From positions 1 through 40,221 of the forward strand of contig JADGQV010000008.1 in NCBI GenBank assembly GCA_017881465.1: a stretch of 40,221 bases of DNA, written 5' to 3'. Both the position numbers and the translations under genes were made by a program. This stretch comes from Gemmatimonadaceae bacterium. Lineage in GTDB: Bacteria > Gemmatimonadota > Gemmatimonadetes > Gemmatimonadales > Gemmatimonadaceae. Under the pieces are notes generated by a model. It was not told where the DNA came from, ran no database searches, and saw only the letters and a list, made by a program, of their open reading frames with translations. Below are positions 9,443 through 17,536 of the stretch, one piece after another (position 1 is the stretch's first letter; every line of letters starts with the position of its first letter).

Positions 9443-11188
9443 GTGACGCACTCCACCCGCAGGCGCCTCCTCATCGGAGTCGTCATCGCGGCGGCGGTGC
9501 TCGTCGGCGGGCGCGCGGCATCCGCCCTGTATGCCGATTACACCTGGTACGCCGTGCTCGGAGCGAGCTCGCTCTGGCGCGAACGGACAGGCGATCTGCT
9601 GCTGATCTATGGGATCGGTTCCGTCATCGCGGTGCTCGTTGCCTTTCTGAATCTCTCCGCGCTCGGGCGAAGCATAGGGGTGCTGACATTGCCTCGGCGG
9701 CTCGCAAACGTGGAGTTTGGCGAGGCGGTGCCGCGCAAATACATCGACCGGTTCGCCTTTTTCCTCTCGATTGCGCTCGCCGCCGCGGTCACGCCGGCGC
9801 TTCCTCCGTGGACCTCGCTGGCGCTGGCGCGGCTCGGCGCAAGCTTCCGCGAGAGCGATCCATACTTCCAGCACGACCTCGCGTTTTACACGACCTGGCT
9901 TCCTCTCGAAAAGGCGGTCTACTCGTGGGCGATGCTGCTGTCGGTTGGAGTCTCGATTGTCGTCGTCATCCTCTACTCACTCACGCCCGGCTTGAGGTGG
10001 GAGCGCGCCGGACTTCGCATGAGCGCGCGCGTCAGGCGGCACCTGAGCGTGCTGGCGGCGCTGCTGCTGCTCATAACGATGTGGAGCTACCGGCTGGAAT
10101 CGTACGAGCTTCTGATTCACGGGAGCGGTGATGGAGGGGTCTTTTCGTACATGGATCATCAGTGGCTCCTTCCCGGGTTGGTCATACTCTCGATCGCCAC
10201 GGCCGCTGCCGCGATCACCGTACTTTTGAGCGGGTGGACGGGACAACTCCGCACCAGCTTCATCGCCGTCACGGTGATAGTGGTGTTGTCGGTCGCCGTC
10301 CAGGAAATCGTGCCGTTACTCGTCCGGCACTTCACCGCTCGTGAAGCGCAGATGGTGCAAGAGCGGCCATACGCCGCCACCCGCGCCGACTTTACGCGGC
10401 GTGCCTACGCCCTGAGCGCGGCATCGTACGAAGCTTTGCGGAAGTCCGCGGTGTCAGCCGCACTCGATAGCGTGGTAACGAGCGCGGCGGGCCAGCAGCT
10501 GCTGCGTCAGGACTCCCTCGTCTATCCCGGTGCGCAAGGGCTGGTGCTCGTCTCCGATCCACAGCTCGATGTCGCGGGCCCACGGCTCGGCGACGGCTTT
10601 TCTAGATTGGGATACGCGTGGGCGTATCAGTCCTTCGATCTTCTATCTGATTCAGTCCCACGGCGCGCCAGACTTGTCACGATGCGGGACGTGCGGACCA
10701 GAATTCGCGCTCTTGCCCCGATCTTCGCACAGGGAAGCATGGTCGAGCCGATGTTTCATTCCGATACGCTCTACTGGAAGCTGGAGCTGTATTCCGCGTC
10801 GTCCAACTATCCACTCAGCCAGCGCTACGTTCTCGCGGGAGAGGAGCGCAGCTATTTCAGGCACGCCGCAACCGCGCTCGTGAACGCGAGGACGGCTCGA
10901 GTGATGATGTCAGCCGATCCAGCTCCCGATCCGATCGCGCAGGCCTGGATGACGGCGTTTCCAAACGCCTCCGACTATCGCGCGCCCGGAATTGCGCGCG
11001 AGCTCACTACAACACCGTGGTCGCCGCTAGCGGCGGAATCGTCGCCCGTGGGCAGCGACTCGACGTTCAGGGCCGCCGCGACTCGTCTCTACAATCGCAT
11101 GCGGGCCGCGCTCGCTGCCGCCGATCTCAAGGCCTTCGGGATCGCATACGATTCGCTTGGCGCGCTCATTGGACCGACGCACAGATGA
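9443..11188 (+). CDS. UPF0182 family membrane protein, shortened
   Basis: Resembles the uncharacterised UPF0182 (COG1615) family of large membrane proteins. The N-terminal half has about seven hydrophobic helices, with the family-type segment DPYFQHDLAFY at residues 139-149 followed by TTWLPLEKAVYSW. The segment near residue 310 (QERPYAATRADFTRRAYAL) resembles the family's conserved TR-AY motif at the start of its soluble domain. UPF0182 proteins are usually around 900 residues. This one has 581, so the C-terminal soluble domain is roughly halved. The GTG start at 9443 has a good ribosome site (AAGGG, 9432-9436). The stop overlaps the next gene by four bases. Function is unknown. Confidence 0.75.
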   Translation: MTHSTRRRLLIGVVIAAAVLVGGRAASALYADYTWYAVLGASSLWRERTGDLLLIYGIGSVIAVLVAFLNLSALGRSIGVLTLPRRLANVEFGEAVPRKYIDRFAFFLSIALAAAVTPALPPWTSLALARLGASFRESDPYFQHDLAFYTTWLPLEKAVYSWAMLLSVGVSIVVVILYSLTPGLRWERAGLRMSARVRRHLSVLAALLLLITMWSYRLESYELLIHGSGDGGVFSYMDHQWLLPGLVILSIATAAAAITVLLSGWTGQLRTSFIAVTVIVVLSVAVQEIVPLLVRHFTAREAQMVQERPYAATRADFTRRAYALSAASYEALRKSAVSAALDSVVTSAAGQQLLRQDSLVYPGAQGLVLVSDPQLDVAGPRLGDGFSRLGYAWAYQSFDLLSDSVPRRARLVTMRDVRTRIRALAPIFAQGSMVEPMFHSDTLYWKLELYSASSNYPLSQRYVLAGEERSYFRHAATALVNARTARVMMSADPAPDPIAQAWMTAFPNASDYRAPGIARELTTTPWSPLAAESSPVGSDSTFRAAATRLYNRMRAALAAADLKAFGIAYDSLGALIGPTHR

Positions 11189-12129
11189 CTGAGACACGGA
11201 CCGCTGTAATCGCCGTCGGCGGCAATGCGCTTTCTCCGCCCGGAGAGCACTCGACCATCGCGGACCAGTTTCGCCACACGCGCGAAAGCCTGGGCCCGAT
11301 CGTCGATCTCGTACTTGATGGTTGGCGGGTCGTGGTGGTTCACGGCAACGGGCCGCAGGTTGGAGACGAGCTCGTCAGAAACGAGAAGGCGCGGAGCGAG
11401 GTCGCGCCGCTTCCGCTTGGCGTGCTCGTGGCCAGTACGGCGGGGTGGATCGGCTACATGCTGCAGCAGTCGCTCGAGAACGCGCTGCGGAAGGCGGGGC
11501 ATTCGAGAGATGTCGTGACCGTCCTCACGCAGGTCGAGGTTGCCGCAGACGACCCCGCGCTCAAGGATCCGAAGAAATTCATCGGGCATGGACTCTCGGT
11601 CGTGCGCGCGCGTGAGCTGAAGGCACAGGGTCATCCCGTGAAGAAAGATGCAAAGGGGCATTTTCGGCGCGTCGTAGGAAGTCCCCGGCCGATCGCGATT
11701 CACGAGCTTGCAACGATTCGGACACTGCTCGGGCGCGACACCGTCGTGATTGCGTGCGGTGGCGGCGGCGTTCCCATCTACCGTGATCCCGTGCTCGGAC
11801 TCGAGGGAATCGACGCGGTCGTCGACAAGGATCTCGCCGCCGCGGTTCTTGCGAGAGAGCTTGGCGCCGATTTGTTCCTGATTCTCACCGACGTCGATGC
11901 CGTTTATACTGGGTGGGGCACGGAGGAGCAGCGCGCGATCAGCTCGATGACCGTGAGTGAGGCAGATCGCCTGGCGAGCGAAGGAGCGTTCGGCGAAGGC
12001 AGCATGGCTCCGAAAGTCGCGGCTGCCGCGGACTACGTGCGTCGAACACAGGGTCGTGCCATTATTACTGAGTTGAGCAAGGGAAGAGCGGCGGTGCAGG
12101 GCGTTGGCGGTACGGAAATCCTTCCATAA
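11185..12129 (+). CDS. arcC: Carbamate kinase
   Basis: An amino-acid-kinase-fold enzyme that interconverts carbamoyl phosphate plus ADP with carbamate plus ATP. The 314-residue product matches ArcC along its length: AVGGNALSPPGE at the N-terminus, VVVHGNGPQVGDE, GWIGYMLQQSL, the segment RRVVGSPRP, the loop CGGGGVPI, the motif VDKDLAAAVLA, LTDVDAVYTGWGT and the GSMAPKV loop. The start is the ATG overlapping the UPF0182 stop (ATGA). No arginine deiminase, ornithine carbamoyltransferase or antiporter lies beside it, so the usual arginine fermentation operon is absent here. It may serve purine, allantoin or carbamoyl phosphate metabolism encoded elsewhere. Confidence 0.92.
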   Translation: MTETRTAVIAVGGNALSPPGEHSTIADQFRHTRESLGPIVDLVLDGWRVVVVHGNGPQVGDELVRNEKARSEVAPLPLGVLVASTAGWIGYMLQQSLENALRKAGHSRDVVTVLTQVEVAADDPALKDPKKFIGHGLSVVRARELKAQGHPVKKDAKGHFRRVVGSPRPIAIHELATIRTLLGRDTVVIACGGGGVPIYRDPVLGLEGIDAVVDKDLAAAVLARELGADLFLILTDVDAVYTGWGTEEQRAISSMTVSEADRLASEGAFGEGSMAPKVAAAADYVRRTQGRAIITELSKGRAAVQGVGGTEILP

Positions 12130-12153
12130 AGCTTTACATCAATATCGATAATC

Positions 12154-12169
12154 CGCGTGCACGCACGCG
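12154..12169. promoter_or_regulatory. Inverted repeat upstream of sucC, possible operator
   Basis: In the 52-base gap between arcC and sucC there is a perfect dyad, CGCGTGC-AC-GCACGCG, ending 13 bases before the sucC GTG. An AT-richer stretch at 12133-12152 (TTTACATCAATATCGATAAT) precedes it and could hold a promoter -10 element, but no convincing -35 is visible. The position suits an operator or a small hairpin. In GC-rich DNA a short dyad can also arise by chance. Confidence 0.3.
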
Positions 12170-12181
12170 TTCGGAGCAAGA

Positions 12182-13327
12182 GTGAACATCCACGAGTACC
12201 AGGCAAAGGACATTTTCCGGAAGTACGGCATCCCGATCCCGCCAGGCGAGGTTGCGACGACGCCGGAGGAAGCTGAGGCAATCGCCCGGAAGTTCGGAAC
12301 CACGGTCGTCGTGAAGGCGCAGGTTCACGCCGGCGGTCGCGGAAAAGCGGGCGGTGTGAAACTCGCCAAAACGCCTGAAGAAGCGCGGAACGTCGCCGCT
12401 CAGATCCTCAAGCTGACGATCAAAGGCCTTCCCGTAAAAAAGGTTCTCGTCACACCGGCGGCCGACATCGCGAGCGAGGCCTACGTCGGCATCATCGTCG
12501 ATCGCGCCTCCAAGCGACCGGTGTTCATGGCGAGTCCGGCCGGCGGAATAGACATCGAGGAAGTCGCGGCCAAGACGCCCGACAAGATCCTCCGCCACGC
12601 AGTCGATCCTCGTTACGGCTTGCAGATGTTCGAGGCGATGCAGCTCGCGTTCTTCCTCTATTCCGACATGAAGCAGGTTCGCGCCGCCGCGAAGATCTTT
12701 CAGCAGCTTTACAAGGCGTTCTTCGAGAACGGTGGATCGCTGGCCGAGATCAATCCATTGGTGACGACACCTGCCGGAGAGATAGTCGCGCTGGACGCGA
12801 AGATGGTGATCGACGACAACGAGCTCGATCGCCGTCCGGACATCGCCGCGCTCCGCGACGAGTCCGCTGAAGACCAGAGCGAGGTCGAGGCGAGAAAGGC
12901 AAGCCTCACCTTCATCAAGCTCGACGGAAACGTCGGCTGCGTCGTCAACGGAGCCGGCCTCGCGATGGCGACGATGGACCTCGTGAAATACTACGGCGGG
13001 GAACCGGCCAACTTTCTCGACATCGGCGGCTCGTCGAATCCGGAGAAGGTGGTCGCCGCGCTCCGCATCATCACCAGCGAACCGAACGTCAAGGCGATTC
13101 TCTTCAACATCTTCGGCGGAATCACGCGCACCGACGATGTCGCGAATGGAATCGTGACGGCGATCAAGCAAAACCCGCTCAAGGTTCCGCTCGTCATTCG
13201 GCTCACAGGCACGAATGAGGAGATCGCGCTCGAGATCCTGAAGGAGAACGGGCTCTCCGCGATGACCGACATGGACGAAGCGGTGAAGAAAGCAGTGGCT
13301 CTCGCCACTGGAGGAAAGGCGAAGTGA
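12182..13327 (+). CDS. sucC: Succinyl-CoA synthetase (ADP-forming) subunit beta
   Basis: The ATP-grasp beta subunit of succinyl-CoA ligase, which makes ATP or GTP while converting succinyl-CoA to succinate in the TCA cycle. The N-terminus [18 protein letters not shown] is the family signature. [19 protein letters not shown] forms the nucleotide loop, and SLAEINPLV and [13 protein letters not shown] are also conserved. The length of 381 residues compares with 388 in E. coli. The start is GTG with GGAG five bases upstream. It overlaps sucD by four bases (GTGA), giving coupled synthesis of the two subunits. Confidence 0.97.
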   Translation: MNIHEYQAKDIFRKYGIPIPPGEVATTPEEAEAIARKFGTTVVVKAQVHAGGRGKAGGVKLAKTPEEARNVAAQILKLTIKGLPVKKVLVTPAADIASEAYVGIIVDRASKRPVFMASPAGGIDIEEVAAKTPDKILRHAVDPRYGLQMFEAMQLAFFLYSDMKQVRAAAKIFQQLYKAFFENGGSLAEINPLVTTPAGEIVALDAKMVIDDNELDRRPDIAALRDESAEDQSEVEARKASLTFIKLDGNVGCVVNGAGLAMATMDLVKYYGGEPANFLDIGGSSNPEKVVAALRIITSEPNVKAILFNIFGGITRTDDVANGIVTAIKQNPLKVPLVIRLTGTNEEIALEILKENGLSAMTDMDEAVKKAVALATGGKAK

Positions 13328-14196
13328 GCATCTTCATCGACAAGAGCACGCGCCTGCTCGTTCAGGGAATCACTGGCAGGGACGGTTCCTTCCATACGAA
13401 GCAGATGATCGAGTACGGAACCCAGGTCGTAGGGGGTGTGACACCAGGGAAGGGCGGACAGAAGTTCGACGACAAGGTTCCCATCTTCAACACTGTCGCC
13501 GAGGCCGTGAAGAAAACCGGCGCGAACGCGACGGTGATCTATGTCCCACCGCCGTTCGCCGCCGATGCGATGATGGAAGCGGCGGACGCTGGGATTCCAT
13601 TTGTCGTCTGCATCACGGAGGGCGTCCCCGTTCTCGACATGACGAGGGTCTATCCGTACGTGAAGGAGCGAGGCTCCCGCCTCCTTGGACCGAACTGCCC
13701 TGGCCTCATCTCTCCTGGCCAGTCGAAAGTCGGAATCATTCCAGGCAGAATCTGCACGCCCGGCAACGTCGGCCTGGTGAGTCGCTCGGGCACGCTCACC
13801 TACGAGGTCGTCTTCCAGATGACGCGCGCCAAGATCGGTCAGACGACGTGCGTCGGGATCGGGGGCGATCCGATCAACGGCACCAACTTCATCGATTGCC
13901 TCGACGCGTTTGAGAAGGATCCCGCGACCAAGGCAGTCGTCATGATCGGCGAGATCGGCGGAACCGATGAGCAGGAGGCGGCGCGCTTCGTCCGCGAGAA
14001 GATGAAGAAGCCCGTCGTCGGCTTCATAGCCGGCCAAACCGCGCCGCCAGGACGCCGCATGGGACACGCCGGAGCCATCATCTCAGGCTCCGCCGGCACC
14101 GCCGCTGAAAAGATGCAGGCATTCGAGGAGAACGGCGTGGGCGTCGCCAAGCGTCCCATCGACGTCGTGGATTTACTCAAACGCGCTATGCGCTAG
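13324..14196 (+). CDS. sucD: Succinyl-CoA synthetase subunit alpha
   Basis: The CoA-binding alpha subunit of succinyl-CoA ligase, which carries the phosphohistidine intermediate. The N-terminal CoA-binding segment [16 protein letters not shown] and the loop [11 protein letters not shown] are clear. The active-site histidine is His248 in [10 protein letters not shown], matching E. coli His246. Length of 290 residues is typical. The GTG start overlaps the sucC stop and has GGAGG at 13310-13314. ndk follows after 15 bases. Confidence 0.97.
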   Translation: MSIFIDKSTRLLVQGITGRDGSFHTKQMIEYGTQVVGGVTPGKGGQKFDDKVPIFNTVAEAVKKTGANATVIYVPPPFAADAMMEAADAGIPFVVCITEGVPVLDMTRVYPYVKERGSRLLGPNCPGLISPGQSKVGIIPGRICTPGNVGLVSRSGTLTYEVVFQMTRAKIGQTTCVGIGGDPINGTNFIDCLDAFEKDPATKAVVMIGEIGGTDEQEAARFVREKMKKPVVGFIAGQTAPPGRRMGHAGAIISGSAGTAAEKMQAFEENGVGVAKRPIDVVDLLKRAMR

Positions 14197-14211
14197 GACA
14201 AGAACTAATAA

Positions 14212-14631
14212 ATGGCTGGCAACAGAACACTCACCATCATCAAGCCCGACGCCTTCAATTCCGGAAAGGGCGGACAGATCATCGCGCACCTCGAGAAGGC
14301 TGGTTTCAAGATCATCGCTACGCGGGTGATGCGGCTTACCGAATCTCAGGCAAGTGCCTTCTACGCGGTTCATCGCGAGCGTCCATTCTTCGCCCCGCTC
14401 GTGCGCTTCATGACCTCCGGCAAATGCATGCCGGTCGTGCTCGAGCGCTCCGACGCGGTGGCGGCCCTCCGAACGGCGATCGGAGCGACGGACCCAGCCG
14501 AGGCGGAAGCGGGGACGGTTCGGAAGCTGTACGCGGAATCCAAGGAGCGTAACGCGATCCACGCCTCCGACTCCGACGAAAACGCGGAGCGTGAGTCGAG
14601 ATTCTTCTTTCCCGAGTCCGAACTGGTCTGA
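14212..14631 (+). CDS. ndk: Nucleoside diphosphate kinase
   Basis: Transfers the gamma phosphate from ATP to other nucleoside diphosphates through a phosphohistidine. The N-terminal TLTIIKPDAF motif and the active-site segment NAIHASDS are present, with catalytic His117. The length of 139 residues is normal. The gene sits 15 bases after sucD. Succinyl-CoA ligase can generate NTP and Ndk rebalances it, so the adjacency is metabolically sensible. No strong terminator is seen in the 148 bases that follow. Confidence 0.97.
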   Translation: MAGNRTLTIIKPDAFNSGKGGQIIAHLEKAGFKIIATRVMRLTESQASAFYAVHRERPFFAPLVRFMTSGKCMPVVLERSDAVAALRTAIGATDPAEAEAGTVRKLYAESKERNAIHASDSDENAERESRFFFPESELV

Positions 14632-14779
14632 AGCCGAGCGATCAATCGTAGCCAAGCCCGTAGCCAGCGGCTTGGACGCCGACGGCCCCTGGCCGGTAGT
14701 CTTAGTTAAGAAAAACCAGCCGCAAAAAACCGGAACGACACTGGAATAGGTGTCTTAAACCCGCTAGGTTAAAGGGCTT
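14632..14779 (+). promoter_or_regulatory. 148-base gap between ndk and the DUF177 gene: probable end of one unit and leader of the next
   Basis: The gap begins with an inverted repeat (CCAAGCC 14652-14658 and GGCTTGG 14669-14675). It has no following T-run, so it is not a standard terminator. Next come two copies of AAAAACC, 14 bases apart (14711-14717 and 14725-14731). Just before the start codon is an imperfect hairpin: CTTAAACC 14754-14761, loop CGCTA, GGTTAAAG 14767-14774, with one mismatch. This hairpin covers part of the likely ribosome site AAAGGG (14771-14776). I could not place a convincing sigma-70 promoter here. Confidence 0.4.
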
Positions 14780-15292
14780 ATGCTGTCCTTTGACATGCGC
14801 TCGCTGGAGACCAAAGCCGTCCATGTGGACGGCTCGATTCAACCGGACGATCCCATTTGGGAAGAGGGAGATGTCCGTCCGTCGCGGCCGGTCAGGGTGA
14901 TCGGAAGGCTGTCGTCGGCGGGCGACGGACGATTCTATTTCTCCGGTCGCATTGACGGAGGGATCGTGCTTCCTTGCCGGTTGTGCCTGGAAGAAGTCGA
15001 CGTCGCAGTCGATGAGGAGGTACACTTTTTTCTCGCCGCGGTCGGCGCTGACGAGGCGGACGATCCGGACGTGTTTTTGTACGATCCGAATGCGAGGATG
15101 CTGGATCTCCGCGCGGCGGTGAGAGAGACGTGGCTGCTCACGGCTCCTGCTTACGTCCAGTGCAGGGAGGACTGCAAAGGACTCTGCGCGACTTGCGGTA
15201 CCAATTTGAACGAGAGCACTTGCAACTGCGCACCAACCAAGACTGAATCGCGCTGGGACGCGTTGCTCAAGCATCAGGGCGACGCACACTAG
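14780..15292 (+). CDS. DUF177 (YceD-like) protein
   Basis: Member of the DUF177/YceD family, whose gene commonly precedes rpmF. Members are linked to 23S rRNA or ribosome maturation, but the mechanism is not settled. The 170-residue protein shows the family pattern of a Cys pair in the middle (Cys66 and Cys69 in PCRLCLEE). A Cys-rich C-terminal segment (Cys128, 132, 136, 139, 148, 150) looks like a zinc site and is common in non-proteobacterial members. The ATG at 14780 follows AAAGGG at a short spacing of three bases. A second ATG at codon 6 has no better ribosome site. Confidence 0.88.
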   Translation: MLSFDMRSLETKAVHVDGSIQPDDPIWEEGDVRPSRPVRVIGRLSSAGDGRFYFSGRIDGGIVLPCRLCLEEVDVAVDEEVHFFLAAVGADEADDPDVFLYDPNARMLDLRAAVRETWLLTAPAYVQCREDCKGLCATCGTNLNESTCNCAPTKTESRWDALLKHQGDAH

Positions 15293-15322
15293 CTCGTCAA
15301 ACCACCTTAAGGAACAGATACA

Positions 15323-15505
15323 ATGGCCGTCCCAAAGCGACGCACCTCGAAGCGAAAGAAACGCGCGCGCAACACGCACAAGATCGCGCCTGCGATTGTC
15401 ATCCAGAAGTGTCCCCGCTGCCAGAGCATGAGGCGTCCGCATCATGTCTGCGCGGAGTGCGGATACTACGATGGCGAACAGCGAGTAGAACCGAAGGAAG
15501 CCTAG
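15323..15505 (+). CDS. rpmF: Ribosomal protein bL32
   Basis: Large-subunit ribosomal protein of 60 residues. The N-terminal MAVPKRRTSKRKKRARN signature is diagnostic. It is the zinc-ribbon form, with Cys30 and Cys33 (CPRC) and Cys43 and Cys46 (CAEC). A clear ribosome site (AAGGAA) lies upstream in the 30-base gap. It sits between DUF177 and plsX, the arrangement conserved widely in bacteria, so ribosome and lipid synthesis are probably co-transcribed here. Confidence 0.98.
   Translation: MAVPKRRTSKRKKRARNTHKIAPAIVIQKCPRCQSMRRPHHVCAECGYYDGEQRVEPKEA
15494..15500 (+). promoter_or_regulatory. Ribosome binding site supporting the TTG start of plsX
   Basis: AAGGAAG inside the last codons of rpmF lies about six to eight bases before the TTG at 15507. 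This spacing, and the absence of any other start before the conserved DAMGGD motif, decides for TTG as the plsX start. Confidence 0.7.
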
Positions 15506-15506
15506 T

Positions 15507-16547
15507 TTGGCGAGAATAGCGTTGGACGCTATGGGGGGAGATTTCGCGCCCAGAGCGACAATCGCCGGCGCCTTACTCGCCTTGCAGGAACTCGACGGTG
15601 CGCACACAGTGCAGCTCGTCGGGCAGACATCGGTCATTGAGGCGGAGGTCGCGAGATTGCTTTCGGGCGAGCTCTCCGGCGGCGCCTCGTCGCGCCATCG
15701 GCTCATCATCGTCGAGGCGCCCGAGGTCATCGAGATGTCGGAGAAACCGACCGCCGGGCTGCGCAAGAAGCCCAACAGCTCGATGGTCGTCGGGCTCAAG
15801 CTGCAGGTCGACGGAGAGTCCGACGCCTTCGTCTCCGCCGGCAACACCGGCGCGCAGATGGCGGCGTCGGCGATGCTGCTCAAGCTCCATCCGGGCCTTA
15901 CGCGCCCGGCCATTGCCACCGTATTCCCGACTGCGCGCAACCCAGTCATCGTTCTCGATTCAGGCGCGAACGTGGACTGCTCCACGAGAGAGCTCCTCCA
16001 ATTCGCATGGCTCGGCGTGGTTTACGCCGAGTGCATTTTCGGTCGCGCCAATCCTTCTATCGGCCTTCTCTCCATCGGGGAGGAGCCGGAAAAGGGGAAC
16101 GCGGTTGTGAAGGACGCGCACGTGCTCTTCCGGAAAGCCGGGTTCAACTTTCACGGAAACCTGGAAGGTCGCGACCTTCCCGCCGGCGCAAGTGAGCGCG
16201 GCCCCTTCGACGTCGTCATCTGCGACGGCTTCGTCGGAAATGTCGTGCTGAAGTTCTACGAAGCCGTGGCACCGATGATCGTCCGACTTTTGAGCGACCA
16301 CCCGCGTATCGATGCCGAGGACGTGAAAGCGGCCCTCAGCCGATTCGATTCCACCGCCTATGGCGGCGCCCCGCTCCTCGGAGTAAGAGGCGTCAGCATC
16401 ATCTGCCATGGCAACTCTCCGCCGCGCGCGATCAAGAACGCGATCATGGTCGCGGTCCGAGCCGTGGAAACCCGCATGAACGATCAAATCGGCGAGAAGC
16501 TCGAGGCCGCAGCGCACGCCCTCAACGCAATAGCGGAGTCAGCATGA
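15507..16547 (+). CDS. plsX: Phosphate acyltransferase PlsX
   Basis: Converts acyl-ACP to acyl phosphate, the acyl donor used by PlsY at the start of phospholipid synthesis. The N-terminus MARIALDAMGGDFAP is the family signature. Further conserved segments are SSMVVGLKLQ, FVSAGNTGAQMA and VICDGFVGNVVLK. Length of 346 residues is normal. It starts with TTG one base after the rpmF stop and overlaps fabH by four bases (ATGA), so it is part of a coupled fatty acid operon. Confidence 0.96.
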   Translation: MARIALDAMGGDFAPRATIAGALLALQELDGAHTVQLVGQTSVIEAEVARLLSGELSGGASSRHRLIIVEAPEVIEMSEKPTAGLRKKPNSSMVVGLKLQVDGESDAFVSAGNTGAQMAASAMLLKLHPGLTRPAIATVFPTARNPVIVLDSGANVDCSTRELLQFAWLGVVYAECIFGRANPSIGLLSIGEEPEKGNAVVKDAHVLFRKAGFNFHGNLEGRDLPAGASERGPFDVVICDGFVGNVVLKFYEAVAPMIVRLLSDHPRIDAEDVKAALSRFDSTAYGGAPLLGVRGVSIICHGNSPPRAIKNAIMVAVRAVETRMNDQIGEKLEAAAHALNAIAESA

Positions 16548-17533
16548 AGCGACCAATAGCCGCCGTCGTCGGGACCGGGCGCGGAGTGCCCGCCCACGTA
16601 ATGACGAATCACGACTTCGCGTCCATCGGCATCGAGACCTCGCATGAGTGGATCTTCGAGCGAAGCGGAATAGTCGAGCGGCGGATAGCAGGGAAGGGCG
16701 AGACCACCTGCTCGATGGCATCCGAAGCCGGTCGGAAGGCGATGGAAGTTGCCGGGGTTCATCCCGGCGAGATCGACGTGATCGTCCTCAGTACGGCCAC
16801 ACCAGACCGGCTCCTTCCCTCCACGGCGGTCGACATTCAGGCGGAGCTCGGCGCGACACGTGCGGCGGCATTCGACATCAGCGCCGCCTGCTCCGGCTGG
16901 CTGTTTGCGATGACCGCTGCCGAAGGTCTCATCATGTCCGGCACGGCCGAGACTGCTCTCGTGATCGGGGCGGAGAAGATGAGCGCGATCGTGGACTGGA
17001 AGGATCGCTCGACCTGCGTCCTGTTCGGCGATGGAGCCGGCGCCGCAGTGCTCAAGCGCAGCAAGCACGGGAAGGGAATCCTGTCCGCGTACATACGAAG
17101 CGATGGCAAGCTGGCTGACCTTCTGTATCGGCCTGACGGTGGAGCGACGACGCCGATGTCCGCGGAAGTGCTCGAAAAGCGCTCCCATCTGGTGAGAATG
17201 GCGGGGCGCGAGGTCTTCAAGCACGCGGTGCGATCCATGTCCGATGCGGCCGACCGGGCGCTCGACGGCGCGCGCCTCACGGGAACCGACATCGATCTTC
17301 TGATTCCGCACCAGGCCAACGTTCGGATCATCGAGGCGACCGCCAAACATTCCGGCATCCCGATGGATAAGGTCTACGTGAACGTCGACCGTTACGGCAA
17401 CACATCTTCCGCATCGATTCCGATCGCCCTCGATGAGGCAATCGAGTCGGGAAGAGTCAAGGACGGTTCGACTGTGATGATGGTCGCATTTGGCGCCGGA
17501 TTCACATGGGCGTCGATGATCATCCGCTTCTAG
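16544..17533 (+). CDS. fabH: Beta-ketoacyl-ACP synthase III (FabH)
   Basis: Initiates fatty acid chains by condensing acyl-CoA with malonyl-ACP. The catalytic triad is visible: Cys116 in DISAACSGWL, His256 in LIPHQANVRI and Asn286 in RYGNTSSASIP. Length of 329 residues is typical. The ATG overlaps the plsX stop. Whether it prefers acetyl-CoA or branched primers cannot be read from these motifs. Confidence 0.97.
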   Translation: MKRPIAAVVGTGRGVPAHVMTNHDFASIGIETSHEWIFERSGIVERRIAGKGETTCSMASEAGRKAMEVAGVHPGEIDVIVLSTATPDRLLPSTAVDIQAELGATRAAAFDISAACSGWLFAMTAAEGLIMSGTAETALVIGAEKMSAIVDWKDRSTCVLFGDGAGAAVLKRSKHGKGILSAYIRSDGKLADLLYRPDGGATTPMSAEVLEKRSHLVRMAGREVFKHAVRSMSDAADRALDGARLTGTDIDLLIPHQANVRIIEATAKHSGIPMDKVYVNVDRYGNTSSASIPIALDEAIESGRVKDGSTVMMVAFGAGFTWASMIIRF

Positions 17534-17536
17534 GCG

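Noticed and set aside
12134-13171. A 345-codon minus-strand open frame opposite sucC
   Set aside because: sucC is certain by motif. The antisense frame has the biased composition of a mirror frame and no recognisable motif.
14652-14675. Inverted repeat after ndk as a rho-independent terminator
   Set aside because: The stem is only seven pairs with a ten-base loop, and no T-run follows, so it does not meet the usual terminator pattern.
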